The position numbers and the translations under genes are program-made. From Blastococcus saxobsidens (GTDB lineage: Bacteria; Actinomycetota; Actinomycetes; Mycobacteriales; Geodermatophilaceae): a stretch of 64,000 nucleotides of DNA. The notes beneath the pieces are model-generated. The model ran no database searches. It had not been told where the DNA came from and saw nothing but the letters and a program-made list of their open reading frames with translations. Location: contig NZ_JAAGWG010000011.1 of assembly GCF_010682065.1 (NCBI RefSeq), positions 85,896 through 149,895 on the forward strand, in the 5' to 3' direction. How positions within the stretch are numbered: position 1 is the stretch's first letter; every line of letters starts with the position of its first letter. Shown here piece by piece: positions 56,824 to 64,000 of the stretch.

Positions 56824-57060
56824 GCATGCGTTCGGGCGACGCCCTTGAGCCGCCCCGCGACCACTGGCATCGTGTAGTCGTACGCGTACGTTCGGTGGCT
56901 GCTGCCTGGGCCCGCCGTCGTCCCCCCTCCGGGGGCGGTCGGCTCAGGCATGGCCGTGGACGTGCCGATCAGCCGGTGTGCACGCACAGCGGGCTCGAGC
57001 CGGGGCGTTCCCGGTTCCCGATCGGCCCGCCGGGGACGTCACCGACGTCGAGAGGACACG

Positions 57061-59112
57061 ATGAGCCAGGCCACCCAGGGGCGCGAGACGTCCGGGGCCA
57101 CCACCGGCGGGCTCCTTCGCTACGTCCGCGACCAGGGCGGCGACGACGCCGTGGCCGAGGTGCTGCGGCGCGCCGGCGTCGAGGCGAGCCCGGCCGAACT
57201 GGACGACCAGTCGCGGTGGTGGAGCTACGACACCCGGATCGCGCTGTTCGCCGCCGCCACCGAGGTGCTGGGCCGCCCGCGCACCATGTTCGACGTCGGC
57301 ACGGACGTCCTGCGTACCGGCCTGGCCCACTCCCTGGTCATCCTGCTGCGCTCCATGGGCTCGCCCCGCCAGGTCTTCCGCCAGCTCCCGCGGGCGGTGC
57401 AGAAGTTCAGCACCACCTCCACGATGGAGATCCTCGAGGCCGGGCCGACGTGGGCCACCGTCCGCTACCGCCTGCACGACGGTTACCGGCACTCGCGGCT
57501 GGACTGCGACTACACGCAGGGCCTGCTGAGCACGGTGCCGAAGATCTTCACCCTGCCCGCGGCCGAGATCGTCCACGCGGAGTGCCAGTCCGACGGGCAC
57601 CCCGCCTGCGTCTACCACCTCACCTGGCAGCGACGGTCCCGGTTGCCGTGGCGCCGGACCGACGACGGGGTGCGCCACGACCCCGAGCTGCACGCGCTCC
57701 GCGGGCAGCTGCAGATCCTGCAGTCGGCCGCCACCGACCTGGTGGCCAGCGACGACGTCGACACAGTGCTGGAGCGCATCGTGTCGCGCGCGGCCGAGGC
57801 CGTGCTGGCGCCTGCCTACCTCCTCGTCGTCCACGCCCCGGCCGGTGGTGCCCCGCTGGTGCACGGCGCCGGCCTGCCGCCGGAGCAGCTGCCCGAACTC
57901 GCTGCACGGCTGCTCGACGGCGGCGACATGGGTCCCGGTGCCGTGGTGGTCGACGTCGCGTCGGCCCGCCGCACGCACGGCCGGCTGGCCGCCCTCTACC
58001 GCCCCGGGGACGGCGCGATCGGCGACGAGTCGACGATGCTGGCGGCCTACGCCGGCCACGCCGCCGCCGCGCTGGACCTGATCATCGCCCTGGAGGAGGC
58101 ACGGACCGAGGCGGTCCGCGCGGGGTCGCTGCTCAGCCTCGCCCACGAGCTGGCCGCGACGACCGAGGCCGCCGAGGTGGCCGACGTGGTCTCCGCGGCG
58201 CTCCCCGGCATCGTCGGCTGCAGCACCGCAGGCATCCTGCTGTGGGACGCCGCCACCGGATCACTGCGCTCGCAGGCCTCGGTGGGCCTGGGCACGGTCG
58301 GGCGGGAGCTCCTGCAGGCAGCCGCCCTGCGCGCCGAGGACGTCCCCGAGCTGGTGGGCATGCTGACCGGCCGGGAGCCGCAGATCATCCGCGCGGGGAC
58401 GAGCAGCCCCGTCATGCGCCGTCTCCTGGACCGGCTGGGGACCACCGACCTGGTCGCGGTGCCGCTGCTGGCCGACGGCGTCTTCCTTGGTGCGGCGACC
58501 GCCGGGTGGCGGCGGGGCGAGGCGCCCGCCCGCCTCGACGGCGAGGTGCTCACGCGCCTGCGCGGCGTCGGCGACCAGGCCACCACGGCGCTGCAGAAGG
58601 CGCGACTGCTGCAGACGGTCCGGCACCAGGCCACGCACGACGCGCTGACCGGCCTGCCCAACCGCGTCCTCTTCCTCGACCGGCTCGCCGGGGCCATCAC
58701 CGGGGCGCGCCCCCGCGCCCACCTGGGCGTGCTGTTCTGCGACCTCGACCGGTTCAAGCAGGTCAACGACACCCTCGGCCACGCGGCCGGTGACGAGCTC
58801 CTCCGCCAGGTCTCGGCCCGCCTGCGCGCCGCCGTGCGCCCCGGCGACACGGTGGGCCGGCTCAGCGGTGACGAGTTCGCCGTCCTGCTGCCCGGGCTGG
58901 AGTCCCCGGAGGGCGCGCACGGCCTGGCCGCGCGGGTGGCCGGGTGCTTCGACGAGCCGTTCCGGCTCGAGGGCACGCACGTGCTCGTGGGCACCAGCGT
59001 GGGCATCGCCGTGCACGGCGAGGACGGGACCGGCCCGGAGGAGCTGCTGCGGGCGGCCGACGCGGCGATGTACCGGGACAAGCACGACCGCCGCACCTCG
59101 GCGCACGGCTGA
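57061..59112 (+). CDS. Diguanylate cyclase with V4R-like and GAF sensor domains
   Basis: A 683-residue soluble signalling protein. The N-terminal 180 residues resemble a V4R-type ligand-binding domain (ending AECQSDGHPACVYH with paired cysteines). Two GAF-like domains follow (about 235-350 and 365-515), separated by an Ala-rich helix. The C-terminal GGDEF domain (about 520-680) has DALTGLPNR, the catalytic signature as SGDEF (about 601-605, first Gly replaced by Ser, which is tolerated in active cyclases) and an upstream product-inhibition I-site R-P-G-D. It should make cyclic di-GMP in response to a cytosolic ligand. No phosphodiesterase (EAL) domain is present. ATG 57061 has GAGAGGA upstream. 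Confidence 0.87.
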   Translation: MSQATQGRETSGATTGGLLRYVRDQGGDDAVAEVLRRAGVEASPAELDDQSRWWSYDTRIALFAAATEVLGRPRTMFDVGTDVLRTGLAHSLVILLRSMGSPRQVFRQLPRAVQKFSTTSTMEILEAGPTWATVRYRLHDGYRHSRLDCDYTQGLLSTVPKIFTLPAAEIVHAECQSDGHPACVYHLTWQRRSRLPWRRTDDGVRHDPELHALRGQLQILQSAATDLVASDDVDTVLERIVSRAAEAVLAPAYLLVVHAPAGGAPLVHGAGLPPEQLPELAARLLDGGDMGPGAVVVDVASARRTHGRLAALYRPGDGAIGDESTMLAAYAGHAAAALDLIIALEEARTEAVRAGSLLSLAHELAATTEAAEVADVVSAALPGIVGCSTAGILLWDAATGSLRSQASVGLGTVGRELLQAAALRAEDVPELVGMLTGREPQIIRAGTSSPVMRRLLDRLGTTDLVAVPLLADGVFLGAATAGWRRGEAPARLDGEVLTRLRGVGDQATTALQKARLLQTVRHQATHDALTGLPNRVLFLDRLAGAITGARPRAHLGVLFCDLDRFKQVNDTLGHAAGDELLRQVSARLRAAVRPGDTVGRLSGDEFAVLLPGLESPEGAHGLAARVAGCFDEPFRLEGTHVLVGTSVGIAVHGEDGTGPEELLRAADAAMYRDKHDRRTSAHG

Positions 59113-59157
59113 CCTCCCGCCGTCCACCGGGACGGCCGTGGCCGGTGGGAAGAGCCG

Positions 59158-59985
59158 TCAGCCGCGCAGCCTGGCCCGCAGCGCCGCCTGCTCGTCGGCG
59201 CCGAAGCCGTGCGTCTCCAGCCAGCCGAGCGGCCCGCCGTGGCGCTCGTCGAGCAGGCCCAGCACCCGCTCCATGGTCTCCGCCCGCGGCGTGTGGCTGT
59301 CGACGTCGCGGGTGACCATGTCCACGGCGTAGGTGGGAGAGGCGGCCAGCTTGGCCACCAGCGCGTCGATGATCTCGGCGGTGAGGGCGTAGTCGGCCAC
59401 GATCTCCTCGTGCGGCACCCCGGTCACCGCGAGCGCCAGGGCGACCACGACGCCGGTGCGGTCCTTGCCCGCCGCGCAGTGCACGACCGCCGCGCCCGGC
59501 ACGGGTGCGGCCAGCGCGCGCAGCGCGGCCACCACCGCGTCGGACCGCTGCCCGAGGTAACCCAGGTAGGAGCGGACCGCCGGCGACTCGCCCTCGTCGT
59601 GCTCGGCGACCTGCCGGGGGAGCAGCGACTCCTGCCAGCCCTCGGGCAGGTCCTCCGGCGGCTCCTCGACGGCGAAGACGTCGGTGTGGTGCCCCCGCTC
59701 GGGGAGCAGGCTGAAGTGCCGGTGCGTCACCTCGGCGACGTCGCGCAGCGGGCCGCGGCCCTCGAGCAGGATCTCCGCCGTCGTGCGCAGGTCGATCACC
59801 TCTCGCAGCCCGAGCTCCCCGACCAGCCGGCGGACGTCGGCGGCGCTGAGGGTCTGCAGGTTGTCGCTGCGCAGGATCCGGCCGGGCGCGGTGCGCCCGC
59901 CGTCGTTCGTGGGCAGTCCCCCGAGGTCCCGCATGTTGGTGGTGCCGTCGAGCCGGATCCAGCGGTCGGGGTGCGCAGCGCTCAC
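59158..59985 (-). CDS. Tyrosine-protein phosphatase (PF13350-like)
   Basis: A 275-residue dual-specificity-type phosphatase. The P-loop is VVHCAAGKDRTG, with a second family signature NMRDLGGLPT near the N terminus (about 17-26) and DLRTTAEI (about 71-78). It resembles mycobacterial PtpB-like and actinobacterial tyrosine/serine phosphatases, hydrolysing phosphotyrosine or phosphoinositides. GTG 59985 is the start that gives the usual N terminus. It is 10 bp downstream of the next gene on the same strand, so co-transcription is likely. Confidence 0.87.
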   Translation of the reverse strand: MSAAHPDRWIRLDGTTNMRDLGGLPTNDGGRTAPGRILRSDNLQTLSAADVRRLVGELGLREVIDLRTTAEILLEGRGPLRDVAEVTHRHFSLLPERGHHTDVFAVEEPPEDLPEGWQESLLPRQVAEHDEGESPAVRSYLGYLGQRSDAVVAALRALAAPVPGAAVVHCAAGKDRTGVVVALALAVTGVPHEEIVADYALTAEIIDALVAKLAASPTYAVDMVTRDVDSHTPRAETMERVLGLLDERHGGPLGWLETHGFGADEQAALRARLRG

Positions 59986-59995
59986 GTCCCGGAGA

Positions 59996-60910
59996 CTACG
60001 GCGCGCCCGCAGGCCCTCCGGACGAGTGGTCGAGGAGGAGGTCGCAGACCTCGACGAGGCGACCACGGAGCGCGGCGCCCCGGACGGCGAAGGACCGCTG
60101 CGCGGCCACGTACCGTCCCCTGCCCTCCGGCGTCTCGATGGCCACCGGCTCGTAGCCGTGGTCGCGAAGGTCGTAGGGGGAGGCGCGCATGTCCAGCTCG
60201 CGCACGTCGGCCGCCAGCGCCAGGCAGTCGGCCAGCAGCTCCCCGGGAACGGCGGGCCCGAGCTTGTAGGCCCACTTGTAGAGGTCCATCGTGGCGTGCA
60301 GGCAGCCCGGCTGCTCCATCCGGACCTGGGTGTCGCGGCTGGGCCGGAGCCGGTTGCGCCCGACGGCCTCGGGGGTGAAGAACCGGAAGGCGTCGTAGTG
60401 GCTGCACCGGATCTGCGCGCCCTCGACGACGGCGTCGGTGCCGTCCCGGCCCAGCCGCAGGGGCAGCGGGTGCCGGTGCTCGTCGGCCCGGTAGACCATC
60501 GCCCACTCGTGCAGCCCGAAGCAGCCGGTGAACGCCGGCCGGGCCGCCGTCGCGGTCAGCAGCTCCGACACGAAGCGCACGGTGCCGTCCCGGTCGGCCA
60601 GGAAGGCGGCCCGGTCGAGGCTCACGACGCCGTCGGAGCCGGTGCGGTACCAGCGCCAGCCGGCGTGCGGCGCCGGCCCGTCGTCGGCCGGGGCCAGGCC
60701 CGCGCCGGCACCGGGGTGCCAGCGCCGCAGCCGACCCGGGGACTCGCTGTAGTACGTGAACAGGAAGTCCAGCACCGGATGCTTCTCGCCCCGGCGCCGC
60801 CGCTCCGCGTGCGGGGCGACCCAGCGGTCGACCCGCGCCTCGTGCGCGTCGGCCCGCCGCTGCCACTCGGCCGCCGGCAGGACCGGCGTCAGGGCAGCAG
60901 CGGGGAGCAC
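59996..60910 (-). CDS. Conserved protein often labelled 3-methyladenine DNA glycosylase
   Basis: A 304-residue protein similar to an actinobacterial family commonly named 3-methyladenine DNA glycosylase. It has HPVLDFLFTYYSESPGRLRRWHPG near residue 45, HEWAMVYR (about 135), CSHYDAFRFF and QPGCLHATMDLYKWAYKL. I see no helix-hairpin-helix or Mag-type active site, so that enzyme name is doubtful and should not be trusted. GTG 60910 start. It lies directly upstream of the phosphatase gene. Confidence 0.7.
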   Translation of the reverse strand: MLPAAALTPVLPAAEWQRRADAHEARVDRWVAPHAERRRRGEKHPVLDFLFTYYSESPGRLRRWHPGAGAGLAPADDGPAPHAGWRWYRTGSDGVVSLDRAAFLADRDGTVRFVSELLTATAARPAFTGCFGLHEWAMVYRADEHRHPLPLRLGRDGTDAVVEGAQIRCSHYDAFRFFTPEAVGRNRLRPSRDTQVRMEQPGCLHATMDLYKWAYKLGPAVPGELLADCLALAADVRELDMRASPYDLRDHGYEPVAIETPEGRGRYVAAQRSFAVRGAALRGRLVEVCDLLLDHSSGGPAGAP

Positions 60911-60976
60911 TCGTCCAGGGTATTCGGCCCCCTCCCAGCCCCGCCCTCGGCGGGCGAGGGGCGGCGGGCCCCGCCG

Positions 60977-61144
60977 TCAGTCGGGGGCGTTCCCGGGGCG
61001 GACGACGCCGTCGTCGGACTGCGCGTCCTCGTCGGTGGTGAGCGTCACGCCGCCCTCGGCGCCGTCGTCCGTCTGTGATTCGGTCACCGGACCGTCGGCC
61101 GTGTCGGGGGACTCGCGGTAGCCGGTGGGGTCGGACTCGCTCAT
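60977..61144 (-). CDS. Small acidic protein (55 aa)
   Basis: A 55-residue, very acidic, disordered-looking protein (MSESDPTGYRESPDTADGP, then Asp/Glu/Thr-rich). ATG 61144 is preceded by GGAGCACGATGAG-type sequence with GAGGAG upstream. Such short acidic proteins are common in actinobacteria, but no function is known. About 170 bp without a gene follow up to the terminator of the next unit. Confidence 0.6.
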   Translation of the reverse strand: MSESDPTGYRESPDTADGPVTESQTDDGAEGGVTLTTDEDAQSDDGVVRPGNAPD

Positions 61145-61316
61145 CGTGCTCCTCGGGACGTGGGGGTGGTTTCCGGACGGGTCATACCTCGCCGGACGCG
61201 TCGGCACGCCTCGCGCGAGCGATGTCACCGCCGGCGGACGCCGGGAGGTCGTCGCCGGGTGCTCCGCGGCGGTCGACGTCCTTCCCGCCATGCCCGGTCG
61301 ACCGGTCGGAAACGGC

Positions 61317-61352
61317 CGACGGCCGCCTCCCGCGAACGGGAGACGGCCGTCG
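61317..61352 (-). terminator. Terminator of the acyl-CoA dehydrogenase gene
   Basis: A 16-bp stem with one mismatch (61317-61332 with 61337-61352) and a tetraloop, 20 nt beyond the dehydrogenase stop. Confidence 0.75.
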
Positions 61353-61372
61353 GGCCGGGCGGACGCCGAGGC

Positions 61373-63211
61373 TCAGAACGCGGCCTCGTCGACCTCCATC
61401 AGGGCGTTGTCGGTGTTCTCGGCGACGAGCCGGTCGGAGGTCAGCCGGGGCAGCACCTGGGTGGCGAAGAACCGGGTGGCGGCGACCTTGCCCTCGTAGA
61501 AGTGCTTGTCCTTCTCGCTGACGTCGCCGGCCAGGGCGGCCAGGGCCACCTCGGACTGGCGGACCAGCAGCCACGCGGTGATCAGGTCGCCGGTGGCCAG
61601 CAGCAGCCGGCTGGTGTTCTGCGCGACCTTGTACAGCGAGGACATGTCCTCCTGAGCGGCGGTCAGGTGGCCGAACATCGTGGTGAGCATGCCCTGGACG
61701 TCCTGCAGCGCGGTGCCGAGCAGCGCGCGCTCCTCCTTGAGCCGCCCGTTGCCGGCCTCGCCGTCGACCGTGGCCTGGATCTGCTCGGCCAGCCAGGTCA
61801 GGGCGACGCCGCCGTCCTTGACGATCTTCCGGAAGAAGAAGTCCTGGCCCTGGATCGCCGTCGTGCCCTCGTAGAGGGTGTCGATCTTGGAGTCCCGGAT
61901 GTACTGCTCGATCGGGTAGTCCTGCAGGAACCCCGAGCCGCCCAGGGTCTGCAGCGACTCCGACGTCAGCAGCTCCGTGGCCCGCTCGGAGCCGAAGCCC
62001 TTCACGATCGGCAGCAGCAGGTCGTTGACCCGCTCGGCGAGCTTGGCCGCCTCGCTGTCCCCGGCGGCCTCGGCCTCGACGACGCGGTCGCGGAAGCCCG
62101 CGGTGTAGAGGTACAGCGCCCGCATGCCCTCGGCGTAGGCCTTCTGGCGCATCAGCGACCGGCGGACGTCCGGGTGGTGGGTGATGGTCACCCGGGGGGC
62201 GTCCTTGCTCGTCGCCGTCAGGTCCGCGCCCTGGACGCGGGTCTTGGCGTAGTCCAGCGCGACCTGGTAGCCGGCCGAGAGGGTCGCGATCGCCTTGGCG
62301 CCGACGAACATGCGGGCGTGCTCGATGACCTTGAACATCTGGGCGATGCCGTCGTGGACCTCACCGACCAGCCAGCCCTGCGCGGGCACCGCGCCGTCGC
62401 CGAAGGTGAGCTCGCAGGTCGTGGAGACCTTGAGGCCCATCTTCTTCTCGACGTTGGTCACGTAGGCGCCGTTGCGCGCGCCCAGCTCGCCGGTCGCGAG
62501 GTCGACGTGGAACTTGGGGACGACGAACAGCGACAGGCCCTTGGTGCCGGCCTTCGCGCCCTCGGGGCGGGCCAGGACCAGGTGGATGATGTTGTCGCTC
62601 ATGTCGTGCTCGGCCGACGTGATGAACCGCTTCACGCCGTGGATGTGCCACGAGCCGTCCGCCTGCTGCACGGCCTTGGTGGTGCCGGCGCCGACGTCGG
62701 AGCCCGCGTCGGGCTCGGTGAGCACCATCGTGGCGCCCCAGCGGTGCTCGAGCATGAGCTCGGCCAGGCGCTTCTGGTCCGGCGTGCCCAGCTCGTCGAG
62801 GATGGCCGCGAAGGCCGCACCCGAGCCGTACATGAACACGGCGGGGTTGGCGCCGAGGATCATCTCGAAGGCGCCCCAGGTCAGGGCGTGCGGCGCACCG
62901 AAGCCGCCGAGGTGCTCGGGCAGGTCGAGGCGGGCCCACTCGCCGTCCTCGACGGCCTTGTAGGACTTCTTGAACGACTCCGGGATGGTCACGGAGTTCG
63001 TCGCCGGGTCGAACACCGGCGGGTTGCGGTCGGCGTCGACGAAGGACGCGGCGACCGGGCCCTCGGCGAGCTTGCGGATCTCGGCCAGGATCCCGCGCGC
63101 GGTGCCGGCGTCCATCTGCTCGAACGGGCCGGTGCCGAACTTGTCCTTGGTGTCCAGGAACTCGAAGAGGTTGAACTCGAGGTCCCGGAGGTTGGCGGTG
63201 TAGTGCGTCAT
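61373..63211 (-). CDS. Acyl-CoA dehydrogenase (FadE5-like)
   Basis: A 612-residue acyl-CoA dehydrogenase closely matching the layout of mycobacterial FadE5, which oxidises acyl-CoA of broad chain length. The recognisable opening is [16 protein letters not shown], then [19 protein letters not shown], the FAD-contact segment [15 protein letters not shown], and [17 protein letters not shown] with the catalytic glutamate. The C-terminal four-helix domain is about 100 residues longer than in short ACADs, as in FadE5. ATG 63211 is chosen to match the family start. Two perfect copies of a 12-bp palindrome lie 45-79 bp upstream and probably bind a TetR-type repressor not encoded in this window. Confidence 0.92.
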   Translation of the reverse strand: MTHYTANLRDLEFNLFEFLDTKDKFGTGPFEQMDAGTARGILAEIRKLAEGPVAASFVDADRNPPVFDPATNSVTIPESFKKSYKAVEDGEWARLDLPEHLGGFGAPHALTWGAFEMILGANPAVFMYGSGAAFAAILDELGTPDQKRLAELMLEHRWGATMVLTEPDAGSDVGAGTTKAVQQADGSWHIHGVKRFITSAEHDMSDNIIHLVLARPEGAKAGTKGLSLFVVPKFHVDLATGELGARNGAYVTNVEKKMGLKVSTTCELTFGDGAVPAQGWLVGEVHDGIAQMFKVIEHARMFVGAKAIATLSAGYQVALDYAKTRVQGADLTATSKDAPRVTITHHPDVRRSLMRQKAYAEGMRALYLYTAGFRDRVVEAEAAGDSEAAKLAERVNDLLLPIVKGFGSERATELLTSESLQTLGGSGFLQDYPIEQYIRDSKIDTLYEGTTAIQGQDFFFRKIVKDGGVALTWLAEQIQATVDGEAGNGRLKEERALLGTALQDVQGMLTTMFGHLTAAQEDMSSLYKVAQNTSRLLLATGDLITAWLLVRQSEVALAALAGDVSEKDKHFYEGKVAATRFFATQVLPRLTSDRLVAENTDNALMEVDEAAF

Positions 63212-63255
63212 TGCGCTCAGGCTCCCGTGCTCCGTGCCGGCGTACGGCGTCGTGC

Positions 63256-63290
63256 TACTCGCGAGTAACAAACGGTATTACTCGCGAGTA
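63256..63290. promoter_or_regulatory. Paired palindromic operator before the FadE5-like gene
   Basis: Two perfect copies of TACTCGCGAGTA (63256-63267 and 63279-63290) have their starts 23 bp apart. The size and symmetry suit a TetR-family fatty-acid regulator (inference). It is unlike the island operator. Confidence 0.75.
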
Positions 63291-63349
63291 GCAACGGCAA
63301 GCAGCGGGGTCCTCGACACGCCCCGGCCGGGGCACCTGACCCGGAGGGG

Positions 63350-63748
63350 TCAGCGGTTGCGGCGCCGGGCGCGCCGCACGAGGCCGGCCAGCCAGACCAG
63401 CAACCCGCCCAGCACGGCGGCGATGAGCAGCGCCAGGACCAGCGGCGCGTCGACGTCGGCGAAGACCAGGCTGATCTGCACCGTCTGCCCGTTGAAGACG
63501 ACGAACAGCACGAGCAGCACGGTGACGAAGATCAGCAGCGCCAGCGCCAGGGTGCGGCCGATGGCCCGGCCGGTGTGTCGCTCGCGCGGCGGCGGCGACT
63601 GCTGCGGCGGTGGGGTCGTGGCCGGAGGCGGTCCCGTCGGGCCGGCAGGCGCGGGTCCGCCCGCGGGGGTCCCGCTCGTCCGCCCGCCCAGGCCGACGCT
63701 CAACGGGTCGGCCGGCGGGCCGGTGCGGCCGTCGTCGGGGGCGCTCAT
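63350..63748 (-). CDS. LapA-domain (DUF1049) membrane protein
   Basis: A 132-residue protein. A Pro/Gly-rich N-terminal 60 residues are followed by two membrane spans (about 67-86 and 100-120) flanking FNGQTVQISLVF, the LapA signature, and an Arg-rich end. The ATG overlaps the stop of the upstream small gene (ATGA). LapA proteins are inner-membrane and associated with lipopolysaccharide or envelope assembly in Gram-negatives; the role in actinobacteria is unclear. Confidence 0.82.
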   Translation of the reverse strand: MSAPDDGRTGPPADPLSVGLGGRTSGTPAGGPAPAGPTGPPPATTPPPQQSPPPRERHTGRAIGRTLALALLIFVTVLLVLFVVFNGQTVQISLVFADVDAPLVLALLIAAVLGGLLVWLAGLVRRARRRNR

Positions 63749-63909
63749 CGTGCGTCCGGTTCGGTCTCGGCGGGCGGGTAGCTGGGCCCGGCGACGCCGC
63801 TGGCGGGACCGGGTGCACCGCCCTGCGACTTCTCGTCCGCGGGCGGTGCGACCTCCGCGCCCAGCGGCTCGGCGTCGCGGTCGGAACCTGCGTTGTTCTC
63901 GTCCGGCAT
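63745..63909 (-). CDS. Small acidic protein coupled to the LapA-domain gene
   Basis: A 54-residue frame starting at ATG 63909 (MPDENNAGSDRDAEPLGAEV) and stopping within the start of the LapA-domain gene (ATGA overlap). It is Pro/Glu/Ala-rich and disordered-looking, with no motif. The overlap suggests translational coupling. No clear RBS is visible, and the remaining 91 bp to the window edge contain nothing I can assign. Confidence 0.45.
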   Translation of the reverse strand: MPDENNAGSDRDAEPLGAEVAPPADEKSQGGAPGPASGVAGPSYPPAETEPDAR

Positions 63910-64000
63910 GGTCACCGCGTCATTGTCGCCCTCCGGGCGACACCGCGGCCAGTTGCCGTTCCCCGGCGCCGCCGAGCCGCTGCCCGTGTCCCGATCGGGG

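Noticed and set aside
59996..60910. True 3-methyladenine DNA glycosylase
   Set aside because: The name is common for this family, but no glycosylase active-site motif is visible, so only the family label is reported.
1..64000. CRISPR arrays, tRNA or rRNA genes, insertion sequences, integrases
   Set aside because: No regularly spaced direct repeats, CCA-ended cloverleaf-like sequence, transposase or recombinase motifs were noticed on reading the window.

Overview
The window is uniformly GC-rich, with frequent GTG starts, strong GGAGG-type ribosome binding sites and tight ATGA/GTGA gene overlaps. Its gene content is that of a high-GC actinobacterium. The acVLRF1-type ribosome-rescue hydrolase, FadE5-type acyl-CoA dehydrogenase, Lrp-linked branched-chain 2-oxoacid dehydrogenase operon and many short conserved actinobacterial proteins suggest Geodermatophilaceae or a close relative. 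That placement is an inference. I saw no rRNA, tRNA, CRISPR array, insertion sequence or phage gene.

The left 39 kb (about 1-38,940) is one catabolic island. It encodes a tripartite tricarboxylate transporter (TctA, TctB, two TctC-type binding proteins), an Fe3+/phosphonate-type ABC transporter and four MFS carriers. The enzymes include a phthalate-dioxygenase-like Rieske oxygenase with its ferredoxin and a separately encoded FAD ferredoxin reductase, a group A flavin monooxygenase, two 4,5-dihydroxyphthalate-decarboxylase-like proteins, and LigJ-like 4-oxalomesaconate hydratase and LigK/RraA-like aldolase genes. There are also a class II aldolase/decarboxylase, two beta-hydroxyacid dehydrogenases, a zinc alcohol dehydrogenase, a PanB-like enzyme, a cysteine-nucleophile alpha/beta hydrolase, an isochorismatase-type amidase and an RpiB-like isomerase. 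The overall picture is import and oxidation of an aromatic (poly)carboxylate, funnelled into the lower part of a 4,5-cleavage (protocatechuate or gallate) pathway. No LigAB-type ring-cleavage dioxygenase is present.

The island is tied together by a repeated operator with core TGGT-NNN-ACCA. I found it twelve times, in front of essentially every transcription unit. It is the textbook site of FadR/PdhR/LldR-type (FCD) GntR regulators, and one such regulator is encoded at 10,481-11,254. In ten of the twelve sites a third half-site lies exactly 8 bp upstream in phase.

The most unusual members of this regulon are not ordinary catabolic enzymes. They are a EutA-like ATPase with no ethanolamine ammonia-lyase, two bicupins whose metal sites are intact in opposite halves, and a Cdc48-like double AAA ATPase. 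The second AAA domain of that ATPase carries a natural Walker-B Glu-to-Gln change. Both the EutA-like protein and the AAA ATPase have His/Asp-rich, metal-binding-like stretches. I propose, as inference, an enzyme-activation or metal-loading module serving the cupin (or Rieske) oxygenases.

From about 39.4 kb to the end the content is ordinary actinobacterial chromosome: acVLRF1, lipoproteins, YihY, an NlpC/P60 hydrolase, a beta-lactamase-family hydrolase, PPOX flavoproteins, a secreted alpha/beta hydrolase, bkdABC with its Lrp regulator, an AGE-family epimerase, a SRPBCC protein, a V4R-GAF-GGDEF signalling protein, a tyrosine phosphatase, a FadE5-like acyl-CoA dehydrogenase behind paired palindromic operators, and a LapA-domain membrane protein. 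No catabolic-island operator was seen in this half.
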